A stretch of 64,000 nt of DNA from NCBI RefSeq assembly GCF_050510895.1, contig NZ_JBNINT010000001.1:1798001-1862000 (forward strand), given 5' to 3'. How positions within the stretch are numbered: the first letter of the stretch is position 1; every line of letters begins with the position of its first letter. The translations under genes were made by a program, and so were the position numbers. The notes under the pieces are model-generated. The model was not told where the DNA came from. It saw only the letters and a list, made by a program, of their open reading frames with translations, and ran no database searches. Of the stretch, positions 1-9,114 are shown piece by piece. This DNA is from Pannonibacter phragmitetus_B (GTDB lineage: Bacteria; Pseudomonadota; Alphaproteobacteria; Rhizobiales; Stappiaceae).

Positions 1-488
1 AGCGTGGGGCCAATGGTCGGGGCCAGTGTTGCGACGAGGCCGATGATCGGCGACACGATGCTGAATTTCTCACGCGGGAAGATCAGATAGGCCGTCGCAA
101 AAACGGTGGGGATCATGCCGCCGCCGAGAAAGCCCTGCAGCGTGCGCCAGAGGATCATTTCGTTGATCGTGGTGGCCGTGGCGCACATGAAGCTCATGGC
201 GGTGAAGCCACCGGCGGAAATGGCAAACATCCAGCGGGTCGAGAGCATGCGCGACAGATAGCCGGACAGCGGAATCATGATCACTTCAGCGATCAGATAG
301 CTGGTCTGTACCCACGGAATTTCATCGCTGGAGGCACCAAGCCCTGCCTGTATCTCGGACAGGGAGGCCGAGACGATCTGGATGTCCAGAATTGCCATGA
401 ACATGCCGAACACCATGCACAGGAACGTCAGCATCCTGCGTGTGGTCACGACGGGTTGGGCCGGAACGGCCATCGTTGCGTCTGTCAT
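1..488 (-). CDS. emrB: DHA2-family (EmrB/QacA-type) MFS efflux permease, partial
   Basis: The gene starts at the ATG on the minus strand ending at 488 and runs off the left edge, so only about the first 162 residues are seen. They read as an N-terminal cytoplasmic tail, then a first membrane helix containing AILDIQIVSASL, which is typical of the 14-TM drug:H+ antiporters, and WVQTSYLIAEVIMIPLSGYL, the next helix of EmrB. It lies 33 bp downstream of an EmrA-type adaptor on the same strand, so the two probably form an export pair across both membranes. The substrate cannot be deduced. Confidence 0.88.
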   Translation of the reverse strand, partial: MTDATMAVPAQPVVTTRRMLTFLCMVFGMFMAILDIQIVSASLSEIQAGLGASSDEIPWVQTSYLIAEVIMIPLSGYLSRMLSTRWMFAISAGGFTAMSFMCATATTINEMILWRTLQGFLGGGMIPTVFATAYLIFPREKFSIVSPIIGLVATLAPTIGPT

Positions 489-521
489 GTTGCGTCCGCC
501 GCCCTTTTGGGGCGCCCGCTG

Positions 522-1822
522 TCAGCGGGCGCTCGCGGTCTTGCTGCCCGGAAGGCCCGTTATCCTCGTGCCGGTTCGGGTATCGACTTCCACGACCACC
601 GACATGCCGGGACGGAGCACGGAAGCGCCCTCCTCGCTCACTGGCACAGAGATGCGCACTGGCACGCGCTGTACCACCTTGGTGAAGTTGCCCGTGGCAT
701 TCTCCGACGGCAGCAGGCTGAAGACGGAGCCGGTTGCCGGTGACAGGCTTTTTACCGTGCCGTGCAGCTCGAGCTCCGGATAGGCATCGACGGTCACCTT
801 GACCGAGGCGCCGGGCTGGATGGCATCCAGCTGAGTTTCCTTGAAGTTTGCATCAATACGCGCATCGGCCAGCGGCACGATGGAGGCCACGCGGCTGCCA
901 GTCTGGAGCAGAGAACCAACCTGAGCCGCCCTGTTGCCAATGACACCGGAAACCGGTGCGCGCACCACGGTGAAGTCCAGATCCCTTTCAGCCTTTTCCA
1001 GGGCTGTACGGGCGGATGCGACAGCCTGTTCGGCTTCCTTCTTCTGGCTCTCCAGCACAGCCACATTGGCCTCAGCGACTGAGACAGCCGCCCTGCTGCT
1101 GGCGACCGTGGCAGAGGCATCGCGCATGTTGGCGAGAGCCGTGTCCAGCGAGGCCTGGCTCGACACCTTGCCCTCGGTCAGCTTGACCTGGCGCTCATAG
1201 CTGGCCTTTGCTTCAATCTCACGAGCTTCGGCGGCCTCCACCGAGGCCTTTGCCTGCTCGATAGAAGCTTTGCCTGCAATGATCTGGTGGGCGATGCGCT
1301 CCACCGTCGCCTGGGCGCTGGCCACGTTATTCTTCGCGGACTGCACTGCCAGGCGGTAATCACCGTCATCAATGCGGGCAATCACCTGCCCTGCTTCCAC
1401 ATGCTGGTTGTCCGTCACTTCGATGCTGGAGACGTAGCCTGACACCTTGGACAGCACCGTTGTAATGTCGGCCGAGACATAGGCATCGTCCGTGGATGCG
1501 ATGAAGCGGCCATGCGTCCACCAGCCATAGCCTTCATAGGCACCGGCAGCAGCTGCAAGAAGCAGGATGATGCGCAGAACCTTTCCTGCCTTGCCCTTCT
1601 TCTTCGGTGCGCCGCCGCTGGCGCCTGACTGCTGACCGGCGGCAGGCTGCGGGTCTCCTGGGCATTCCGGGCACGGGTGGGGGATGGTGCTACCGGGTTG
1701 CCAGCGGGAGACCCGCGGCCATCCGCCGCGGGTGCAGCCGCGCGGCGCTCCTCTCCGCTGCCGGACGTGCCGGAGGCGGGAGAATGGGATTCTGTCTTGA
1801 GCTGTGTGGCAGTGCTGGTCAC
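522..1822 (-). CDS. emrA: EmrA/HlyD-type membrane fusion protein (frameshifted in this sequence)
   Basis: Periplasmic adaptor of the EmrAB efflux pair. The frame contains a Pro/Ala-rich cytoplasmic head, one membrane helix (VLRIILLLAAAAGAY), the first lipoyl half (SADITTVLSKVSGYV), a long alpha-helical hairpin rich in Ala and Glu, the second lipoyl half (APVSGVIGNRAAQVGS) and a beta barrel. The probable start is a GTG at 1822 preceded by GAAGG; no ATG is available in the N-terminal frame. The head and the rest are in different frames. Adding one base to the GGG at about 1660-1662 joins them into about 433 residues. Divergent from a TetR gene, which probably controls it. Confidence 0.87.
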
Positions 1823-1864
1823 GGCGGGGGAGCCTTCGTTGTGTGCCTTTCGCACATAAATAGT

Positions 1865-1885
1865 TTGACTGAACGGTTCGGTCAA
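1865..1885. promoter_or_regulatory. Operator-like palindrome between emrA and the TetR gene
   Basis: TTGACTGAAC-G-GTTCGGTCAA is an inverted repeat with 9 of 10 matching arm positions around a central G. It lies in the divergent intergenic region, just upstream of the emrA start. Size, symmetry and position fit a TetR-family operator regulating the efflux genes and possibly the regulator itself. Binding is inferred, not shown. Confidence 0.6.
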
Positions 1886-2026
1886 TAGATTATTTGATCA
1901 CTTCCGGTCTTGGGAGAAGCTCCTCCTCCCGCATGCAAACGCGGCAACTTTCGGGTGGAGTTTGACAGACCACCCCTTGCGAACCTAGGTAGGGGCAAAG
2001 CCGCTGCAACAAAGCTGAAACGGATC

Positions 2027-2674
2027 ATGACTGCACAGGATACCCAGGTGGACGGCGACAAGTCCGGCCAGACAGCCAATGCCAAGCGCCACCAGATTTT
2101 GGACGGCGCCCGCCGCGTTTTCCGTGCCAACGGCTTTGACGGGGCCAGCATGGAAACCATTGCCCGTGAGGCGGGTGTGTCGAAGGGCACCCTCTATGTC
2201 TACTTCGACAGCAAGGAAGCCCTGTTCAAGGCTCTGATCCTGAAAGACAGGCAAATGCAGCCCGAGCATTGCCTGACCGATCTCGACGACAGCGCGCCGC
2301 TTTTCGAGGCACTGATGCGGCTTGGCGGTGTCTACCTCGCCCGGATGATTCTTCCCGAAACCATCTCGACCCTGCGGATGGTGGTGGGGGCGTCGGAGAA
2401 GTTTCCGGAATTTGGCGCCCTGCTCTATGAGGAAGGCCCGAAGAAGGGCATACGCCACCTCAAGCAGTTCTTGCTGCACCGGCATGAAATCGGCCAGATC
2501 GTTGATTGCGACCTGGAGCTGGCCGCAACGCAGTTTCTGGATCTTTGCATCGCAGGCACTATGCGCCGGATGCTTCTTGTCTCAGGCCATGCCCCTGCTG
2601 CAGCCGAACAAGAGGCGATCATTGCCGCAGCGGTGCGCGTGTTCATGAAGTCCTACGCCGTGGACAACAGCTGA
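2027..2674 (+). CDS. TetR/AcrR-family transcriptional regulator
   Basis: About 215 residues. The N-terminal helix-turn-helix is clear: ILDGARRVFRANGFDGASM, then ETIAREAGVSKGTLYVYFDS and KEALF. The C-terminal ligand domain has the TetR_C-type pattern of AefR/AcrR relatives. I chose the ATG at 2027 because the domain begins about 20 residues later; an upstream in-frame extension to 1910 has an unnatural composition. Divergent from emrA-emrB and beside the palindrome at 1865-1885, so it is likely the local repressor of the pump, with an unknown inducer. Confidence 0.88.
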   Translation: MTAQDTQVDGDKSGQTANAKRHQILDGARRVFRANGFDGASMETIAREAGVSKGTLYVYFDSKEALFKALILKDRQMQPEHCLTDLDDSAPLFEALMRLGGVYLARMILPETISTLRMVVGASEKFPEFGALLYEEGPKKGIRHLKQFLLHRHEIGQIVDCDLELAATQFLDLCIAGTMRRMLLVSGHAPAAAEQEAIIAAAVRVFMKSYAVDNS

Positions 2675-2704
2675 CGGAACCCGGTCAGTCCGAAGAGCCG
2701 GGCG

Positions 2705-3516
2705 CTACTCCCCGCCCGAAAGCCTGATCACCATACCGTCATGGGCAGGGTCCACGTGCGGCGGAAGCTCTTCGCAGAGCGTGGCGTAGTCCATGTCGTT
2801 GTGCATGTTGGTGAGGATAGCCTGTGCTGGCTTCAGGCTGGCAATCCAGTGCAATGCATCATTCAACGAGAAATGACTTGGGTGCGGTGTGCGGCGCAAG
2901 GCATCGATGATGAACAGCCGCAAGCCGGCGAAACGTATGACCTCGCTCTCGGGAATCTCTGACACATCAGGAAGATAGACAACATCCTGAAAGCGAAACG
3001 CGAGAGAGTCGATCTCACCATGATGGACCCGGATGGGCTGGAAGCGGATTGGCCCGCCTGCCCCGGTGATCACGGTTTCAACGCCCTCGATCAGCCGCCG
3101 CTCATCAAGGATCGGCGGATAGGAGGAGCCGGGAGGCGTCTCGAAACAGTAGCCGAATGCAGCATGAGCCCGCGCAGAGGTGGGCTCGTCCATATAGACC
3201 GGCACCTTCATGCGGTTGCGCAGGGCCAGCATCCTCAGGTCATCGATACCATGCAGGTGGTCCGCATGGGCATGGGTGTAAAGCACGGCATCCAGATACC
3301 CCACGCCGGCATCCAGCAGCTGGGAGCGCATGTCCGGACCGGTATCGATCAGCACCGTTGTTTCACCGCCCTCACCTTTCTGGCGGACAAGCAGGGCGCA
3401 GCGGCTCCGGCGGTTGCGCGGCTCAGCCGGATCACAGGTGCCCCAGTCGTCACCAAGGCGCGGAACGCCCCCGATGATCCGCAGCCGAGGATGGTGATCT
3501 CAAGCACTGCGCTCAT
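2705..3516 (-). CDS. MBL-fold metal-dependent hydrolase, PhnP-like (frameshifted)
   Basis: Metallo-beta-lactamase fold protein of about 270 residues with the metal motif THAHADHLHGID and later ligands HHGEID, PDVSEIP and TNMHNDMDY. Such proteins are phosphodiesterase/cyclic phosphate hydrolases; the substrate is unknown. The true N-terminus begins MSAVLEITILGCGSSGG at 3516. The frame breaks at the C5 run at 3468-3472, where one more base restores GVPRLGDDWGTCDP. Its ATG overlaps the tatD stop (ATGA), as in many alphaproteobacteria, so it is the last gene of the tmk-holB-metG-tatD string. Confidence 0.85.
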
Positions 3517-4301
3517 TCTGCCCCCGGCCGTTTCGCCTTGGAGAAGAGGCGGAAGAAATTCTCCGTGGTCTGCCGGGCCATTTCTTCAGCGCTGACGCCA
3601 TGCACTTCAGCAAGGGTTTGAGCTGTGAAGGCGGTATAGGCCGGCTCGTTGCGCTTCCCGCGTTTGGGCTGCGGGGCGAGATAAGGCGCATCGGTCTCCA
3701 CAAGCAGCCGGTCGCGCGGCACGCTGGCGGCAATTTCGCGGATTTCTTCCGAGCGCTTGAAGGTCAGAATGCCGGAGAAGGACACATAAAGCCCAAGCTC
3801 CACCCCACGCCGGGCCAGCTCCGGACCGGAGGAGAAACAGTGCAGAAGAGCCGGAAAGGCCCCCTTTCCCATTTCCTCGGTGAGGATCGCCATCATGTCC
3901 TCATCCGCATCGCGGGAATGAATGACAAGCGGCAGCTGCGTCCGCCGGGCAGCGTCGATATGGGTTCGAAGCCCCTGAGCCTGCGAGGCGCGTGGCGCCT
4001 TATCATAGAAATAATCGAGCCCGGCTTCGCCAATGGCAACGACTTTCGGATGCTGCGCGAGCGTCACAAGCTCATCCGCTGTCACATCCAGTTCCTCGTG
4101 GGCGTTGTGCGGATGGGTGCCGACCGAGCAGTAAACGCTGTCATAGGCTTCCGCGATGGCCAGCACCTGCGGGAACTTCCGCACCCGGGTGGAGATCGTG
4201 ACCATCAGCTTCACGCCAGCCGCATGGGCGCGTGCGATCACTTCATCCCGTTCGGCTTCGAAGTCCGGGAAATCGAGATGGCAATGGCTGTCGACAAGCA
4301 T
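3513..4301 (-). CDS. tatD: TatD-family metal-dependent deoxyribonuclease
   Basis: 262 residues, full length for the family. It starts with the metal site MLVDSHCHLDF and contains GEAGLDYFYD, LVIHSRDAD, LHCFSSG and the C-terminal LLVETDAPYLAPQP, the classic TatD signature in order. The family are 3'-5' exonucleases or DNases acting on damaged DNA. It follows metG by 122 bp and overlaps the downstream MBL hydrolase by 3 bases. Confidence 0.95.
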   Translation of the reverse strand: MLVDSHCHLDFPDFEAERDEVIARAHAAGVKLMVTISTRVRKFPQVLAIAEAYDSVYCSVGTHPHNAHEELDVTADELVTLAQHPKVVAIGEAGLDYFYDKAPRASQAQGLRTHIDAARRTQLPLVIHSRDADEDMMAILTEEMGKGAFPALLHCFSSGPELARRGVELGLYVSFSGILTFKRSEEIREIAASVPRDRLLVETDAPYLAPQPKRGKRNEPAYTAFTAQTLAEVHGVSAEEMARQTTENFFRLFSKAKRPGAE

Positions 4302-4423
4302 GGGGAGACCTTGTGGATAACATGCGGGAAATCCATGTGGAGAACCAGTGCCCTCCCCTGTGGATCAACCTCGTAATACCTTGAAAGAGCGGGGCATTTC
4401 CCGCCCTCTCCTGATTTAGCAGC

Positions 4424-5980
4424 TTATGCGTCAGCCTGTTCCGGCTCGACGTAGCGCGGGAATGCCGGTTCGGGCTTCGGAATCTCCACCCCTGCGGCCA
4501 GCCGGCCGCCTGCGCCAAGCGTTGCAAAGCTGCGGGCGCTGGCTGGAACCGACAGGTTGTCAAGCAGCTTGGCCGCCGCTGCTGGAGTCACAGGCTGGGC
4601 CAGAATGGCGATCTGGCGGATCACTTCGGCGGTGACGTAAAGCACCGTGTTCATGCGCTCCGGATCGGTCTTCTTCAGCGCCCAGGGCTCTTGCGACGCA
4701 AAGTAGCGGTTGGCCTCGGCCACGCAGGCCCAGATGCAGGCAAGGCCAGCGTGGATTTCCTGCTTGCCGAATGCGGCGCGGCAGGTGTCCAGCATCGCGT
4801 CCGCCTGCGCCAGAATGGCCTGGTCTGCCGGGTTAAGCGTGCCGGGCTGCGGAAGCTTGCCACCGCAGTTCTTGGAGATCATCGACAGCGAGCGCGACGC
4901 CAGATTGCCAAGGTCGTTGGCAAGATCGGCGTTGATGCGGTTGACGATCGCCTCGTGGCTGTAGTTGCCATCCTGTCCGAAGGGCACCTCGCGCAGGAAG
5001 AAGTAGCGTGTCTGGTCGAGACCGTAATGCTCGATCAGGCTGAAGGGATCGATGACGTTGCCGACCGACTTCGACATCTTTTCCCCGCGGTTGAACAGGA
5101 AGCCATGAGCATAGACGCGCTTGGGCAGCGGGATACCGGCCGACATCAGGAAGGCAGGCCAGTACACTGCGTGGAACCGGATGATGTCCTTGCCGATGAT
5201 ATGGGCGTCCGCCGGCCAGTAGGACCAGCGTGCGTCGCCCTCGTCCGGGAAGCCTGCGCCGGTGATGTAGTTGGTGAGCGCATCCACCCACACATACATC
5301 ACGTGCCGCTCGTCGCCCGGCACCGGGATGCCCCAGTCGAAGGTCGTGCGGGAAACAGAGAGATCCTTCAGGCCGCGGCTGACGAAGCTGACGATCTCGT
5401 TGCGGCGCTCGGACGGGCCGATGAAGTCGGGATTGGCCTCGTAATGGGCCAGCAGCTTGTCCTGATAGGCAGACAGGCGGAAGAAATAGCTTTCCTCCTC
5501 AACCCACTCCACCGGCGTGCCCTGCGGGCCGTAGCGCACGCCATCAGGGCGTACTTCTGTCTCGCCTTCCTGATAGAAGGCTTCGTCGCGCACGGAATAC
5601 CAGCCGGAATAGCTGTCCTTGTAGATGTCGCCATTCGCAGCCATCCGCTTCCAGATCTCCTGGCTCGCCTTGTGGTGGCGCTCCTCACTGGTGCGGATGA
5701 AGTCGTTGTTGGTGCAGCCAAGAGCCTCCACCATCGCGCGGAATCTTGCAGAGTTGCGGTCCGCCAGTTCCTGCGCAGTGATGCCTTCCTTGCGCGCGGT
5801 CTGCAGCATCTTCTGGCCGTGTTCGTCCGTACCCGTCAGAAAGAACACATCCTTGCCATCCAGCCGCTGGAAACGGGCCATCGCATCGGTGGCAATCGCC
5901 TCATAGGCATGGCCAATGTGCGGCACACCATTGGGATAGGAAATGGCCGTGGTGATGTAGTAGCGGGGCTTGTCGGTCAT
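4424..5980 (-). CDS. metG: Methionyl-tRNA synthetase
   Basis: Charges tRNA-Met with methionine in the cytosol. 518 residues, matching the shorter alphaproteobacterial MetRS without the C-terminal dimerisation domain. The class I signatures are intact: PNGVPHIGHAYEAIATDAMA near the N-terminus (HIGH) and EKMSKSVGNVIDP near residue 300 (KMSKS). The short CP-domain lacks the zinc-knuckle cysteines, as in the alphaproteobacterial type. It lies between holB and tatD on the same strand. Confidence 0.96.
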   Translation of the reverse strand: MTDKPRYYITTAISYPNGVPHIGHAYEAIATDAMARFQRLDGKDVFFLTGTDEHGQKMLQTARKEGITAQELADRNSARFRAMVEALGCTNNDFIRTSEERHHKASQEIWKRMAANGDIYKDSYSGWYSVRDEAFYQEGETEVRPDGVRYGPQGTPVEWVEEESYFFRLSAYQDKLLAHYEANPDFIGPSERRNEIVSFVSRGLKDLSVSRTTFDWGIPVPGDERHVMYVWVDALTNYITGAGFPDEGDARWSYWPADAHIIGKDIIRFHAVYWPAFLMSAGIPLPKRVYAHGFLFNRGEKMSKSVGNVIDPFSLIEHYGLDQTRYFFLREVPFGQDGNYSHEAIVNRINADLANDLGNLASRSLSMISKNCGGKLPQPGTLNPADQAILAQADAMLDTCRAAFGKQEIHAGLACIWACVAEANRYFASQEPWALKKTDPERMNTVLYVTAEVIRQIAILAQPVTPAAAAKLLDNLSVPASARSFATLGAGGRLAAGVEIPKPEPAFPRYVEPEQADA

Positions 5981-6077
5981 GACGCTTCGGATGCTTTCGG
6001 GCGGGAACTGGCAAAAAACGGAAGAAACGGCCGGACAGGTGTCCGGTCATCAGCAGTGCCTTGCGGGCGGCAAGGCG

Positions 6078-7147
6078 TCATGCAGGCATTCGCATGGCCT
6101 CGGAGAGGGAGCGGAACACGTCGATGACCACCTGTTTCTTGTCGAGATTGAGCGCCTCGGCATCAGCCGCCGCGCGGCCCATCTTTTCCCATACCTCGGC
6201 CCACCTGACAAGCCGTGAGGCATCTGTGGCATCCGATCCGCGCAGCTGGGCGTGAAGCCAGTCGCGGGTGACCGACAGAAAGGCTTCCCAGTTGTCGGTC
6301 TCGCCGCGTGCGGAAACAAGATCGGCAAAGGCGTGCAACGCCACGGGATCAATGCGTGGCAGGCGGGCAGCCAGATTGTGAAAGCCCTGCGTCACCGCCA
6401 GCCCCTCGCCCGCCAGCAGCAGCAAGGCAGAGCGCAGGCTCCCGCCCGCAAAGCGCGTCACATCCGCCATGGCGGCGGGATCAGCAGCGCTTCCCATGCC
6501 GGTGAGTGCCTGTGTCATGGCGCGCTCATCCAGCGGATGCAGATCAAGCCTGCGGCAGCGCGAACGGATGGTCGGCAACAGCCGTCCCGGCGCATGCGAC
6601 AGCACGAAAAACAGCGAATTGGCGGGCGGCTCCTCAAGGATCTTCAGAAGCGCGTTGGCGGAACTGGCGTTCATGTCATCCGCCGCATCGACGATGCAGA
6701 TCCGCAGCCCCTGCCCTGATGCCGTGGTGCCAAAGAAGGACACGGTGCGGCGCACTTCGTCGACCGGCAGATCCGTCTTGAAGCGTTTGGTCTTCTCGTT
6801 GTAGGGCCTGCGCAGATGCAGCACATTCGGGCTGGCGCCTGCCGCAATCTGGCGGCTGACGAGATGCCCTTCCGGCACCGCCAGGCTCGTTGCGGCGGCA
6901 ACTTCCGCAGAAAACCGGTCGGGATGGGCGAGCGCAAAACGCGCAAAACGGAAAGCGAGCGTCGCTTTTCCAATGCCCTTTGCCCGCCCACGAGCCAAGC
7001 GTGATGAAAGCGTGGTGAGCGGTAGGCCTCGATCAGTTCGCGCTCGGCAGCCTCCTGCCCCACCAGCGCAAATTGCTCACGCGGCAAAGGCACGCCCTCA
7101 ATGGCATCAACCTCCGGCGTTGCCTCGATTTCCGCACTACGCGCCAT
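6078..7147 (-). CDS. holB: DNA polymerase III delta' subunit (frameshifted)
   Basis: Clamp-loader subunit of the replicative polymerase. The two frames join into about 356 residues: MARSAEIEATPEV, then FALVGQEAAERELIEAY, FHHAWLVGG, KGIGKATLAFRFARFAL (degenerate P-loop) and ILEEPPANSLFFVLSHA (the SRC-preceding motif). The frame breaks at CCC 6983-6985 (plus strand); one extra base restores GGAKGIGKAT. The gene is essential, so a consensus error is more likely than inactivation. It overlaps the tmk 3' end by 11 bases. An alternative ATG lies at 7165. Confidence 0.9.
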
Positions 7148-7832
7148 GGCCAGGCCCTGCATCATCCTTGTTCTTCAGGCCGAAACGGGCAGAAACCGCC
7201 TGCCAGATGGCCTCTTCCACGCCACTGGCATCCTGCTCGCCATCTATGACCACAATGCGATCCGGTTCAGCATCCGCCAGCTCCAGAAACAACTGACGCC
7301 GCCGCTCATGGGTTTCCATGGCATCGGTCTCGAACCGGTCCGGGCTGTTGCCGGTGGCATTCTGTGCCCTCGTGTCCACGCGCTTCAGGCCGATGGCCGC
7401 CGGAACGTCGATCAGGACGGTAAGGTCGGGTCTCAGGCCATTTGTGGCCGTCACTTCCAGCACATCCAGCACCTGCGGCTCCACGCCCGCTTCACCCTGA
7501 TAGACCCGCGTGGAATCGGCATACCGGTCGCACAGCACCCATTCCCCGCGCTCCAGTGCCGGGCGGATGGTCACATCCACATGGTCGGCACGGGCGGCGG
7601 CGAACAGCATGGCTTCACCGCGCGGCCCCAGCTTGCGCGCAGCGCCGGACAGAAGGACTTCGCGGATCATCTCCGCCCCCGGCGAGCCACCCGGCTCACG
7701 CGTCAGCGTGACGCCCAGCCCCCGTTGCTGCAAGCGGTCGCGCAGGCGGCGGATCTGGGTGGACTTGCCTGCCCCTTCGCCGCCTTCAAATGTGATAAAC
7801 CGCCCCAGCGCCAACGAAACTCTCCAACTCAT
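7137..7832 (-). CDS. tmk: Thymidylate kinase
   Basis: Phosphorylates dTMP to dTDP. P-loop FEGGEGAGKSTQIRRL at the N-terminus, DR(Y) motif LCDRYADSTRVYQG, and the family's C-terminal RF and VVIDG elements. I prefer the ATG at 7832 (231 residues, preceded by GGGGCGG), which places the P-loop at the usual distance. An ATG at 7853 overlapping the dacA stop (TGATG) is also possible. It lies between dacA and holB on the same strand, the standard rhizobial order. Confidence 0.95.
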   Translation of the reverse strand: MSWRVSLALGRFITFEGGEGAGKSTQIRRLRDRLQQRGLGVTLTREPGGSPGAEMIREVLLSGAARKLGPRGEAMLFAAARADHVDVTIRPALERGEWVLCDRYADSTRVYQGEAGVEPQVLDVLEVTATNGLRPDLTVLIDVPAAIGLKRVDTRAQNATGNSPDRFETDAMETHERRRQLFLELADAEPDRIVVIDGEQDASGVEEAIWQAVSARFGLKNKDDAGPGHGA

Positions 7833-7852
7833 CCGCCCCGCAGGGCGCTGCA

Positions 7853-9064
7853 TCACAACCAGCCAAACAGCAACTGGCGCACACCATTCATTGCCCGCTG
7901 GCTCAAGGTTCCTTCACGGACGTCATCGCCGGTCAGAAGCGGGGCGCGGTAGACGACCGTATCGTCAGGTCCCAGCACCCTGATCTCTCCAACCACAGCG
8001 CCCTTCTCCACCGGTGCGATCAGCGGCCCGTCATAAACGGCTCTCAGGCGGTAGTTCATCGTGCCGCCATTGGGAAGCAGAACATCAACGTCGTGCTCAG
8101 CCAGCAAAGGCACTTCGTTGATAGTGCCGCCGAACACGCGGGCACTGGCCACCTGCCCGCCCGCATCAAACAGGCGGTTGACAGTAAAGGCATCCCAGGC
8201 GCCCTCAACAAGGTCCTTCAGCGATGCAAGCCGCGCCTTGTCCGTGGGAAGGCCGGAAAGGGCGGCAATCACCCGCCGTCCGTCGCGTTCCACCGACACA
8301 AGACCGCTGAAGCCGTCCCCATCGCTCTGCCCTGCACCGAGCCCGTCCAGCCCGGTGACATTACCCAGAAACGGGTTCTTCGCGCGCTGGAAGATATTGT
8401 TCCAGGTGAACTCCGGCTGACTGAACAGTCCATACCGGTCCTTGTGCGTGCTCAGGATATAGCTTGCCAAAAGGCTCAGGTCCCGGGCTGTCACCTTGGC
8501 ACCTTGCGCCTGATAACCCGTCGGGTTGGCGAACTGCGTGTTCTTCATACCCAGCTTCTGGGCAAGAGCGTTCATGCGCTGCGCAAAAGCCTCTTCACTG
8601 CCCGCAAGCCCTTCGGCCAACACGATGGCCGCGTCATTGGCGTTGTGAACAATGAGCCCCTGCAACAGATCCTGGACGGAGATCTGCGACTTCACAGCGG
8701 CAAACATCGTCGCCCCGCGTGAAGGCGCACCGCCTGTCCTCCAGGCGTGCTCGCTAACCGTAAAAAGCGTATCGGGTGTGATCTCCGACGCTGTCAGCGC
8801 ATCGAAGACGACGGCAGCGGTCATCACCTTTGCGAGAGAGCCCGGCTCGAAAGGCTGATCAGGCAACTTTGCGTAAAGCAGCGTATCGCTGGAGAAATCG
8901 ACAAGGATGGCGGTTGCGGCTTTTGTTGCCAGAACGTCTTGCGCACGGGCCGTGCCATGCACCAGTTGCCCCAAAAGCAGAAGCCCTGCGGAGAGGGCCG
9001 CAAGGCTGAAGCTTCTGAACCTAGTCTGCAGCGGCCAAGCGGCCGTATCACCCTGCCCGCCCAT
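7853..9064 (-). CDS. dacA: D-alanyl-D-alanine carboxypeptidase (DacA/PBP5-like) with altered active-site motifs
   Basis: Exported serine peptidase family S11, about 403 residues: signal sequence, a peptidase domain, then a C-terminal beta domain (PBP5_C-like) ending in a terminal helix. The SxxK motif is present as SLAK in EPGSLAKVMT. Around the second motif it reads VHNANDA, so the SxN position is NAN. The KTG position reads GLDGLGAGQS, lacking Lys and Thr. WRTGGAPSRGATMFA is typical of the alphaproteobacterial subgroup. The start ATG at 9064 has an AGGTGGG upstream. It precedes tmk with a one-base overlap or a short gap. Confidence 0.87.
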   Translation of the reverse strand: MGGQGDTAAWPLQTRFRSFSLAALSAGLLLLGQLVHGTARAQDVLATKAATAILVDFSSDTLLYAKLPDQPFEPGSLAKVMTAAVVFDALTASEITPDTLFTVSEHAWRTGGAPSRGATMFAAVKSQISVQDLLQGLIVHNANDAAIVLAEGLAGSEEAFAQRMNALAQKLGMKNTQFANPTGYQAQGAKVTARDLSLLASYILSTHKDRYGLFSQPEFTWNNIFQRAKNPFLGNVTGLDGLGAGQSDGDGFSGLVSVERDGRRVIAALSGLPTDKARLASLKDLVEGAWDAFTVNRLFDAGGQVASARVFGGTINEVPLLAEHDVDVLLPNGGTMNYRLRAVYDGPLIAPVEKGAVVGEIRVLGPDDTVVYRAPLLTGDDVREGTLSQRAMNGVRQLLFGWL

Positions 9065-9114
9065 GTCCCACCTGGCGGAAACCCGCAAGAATTCAGCCCG
9101 AGCTGACCGCCAGA

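Noticed and set aside
4691..6127. A 478-residue plus-strand open frame opposite metG
   Set aside because: It is the antisense of a high-GC conserved gene; the composition follows the metG codon pattern and shows no family motif.
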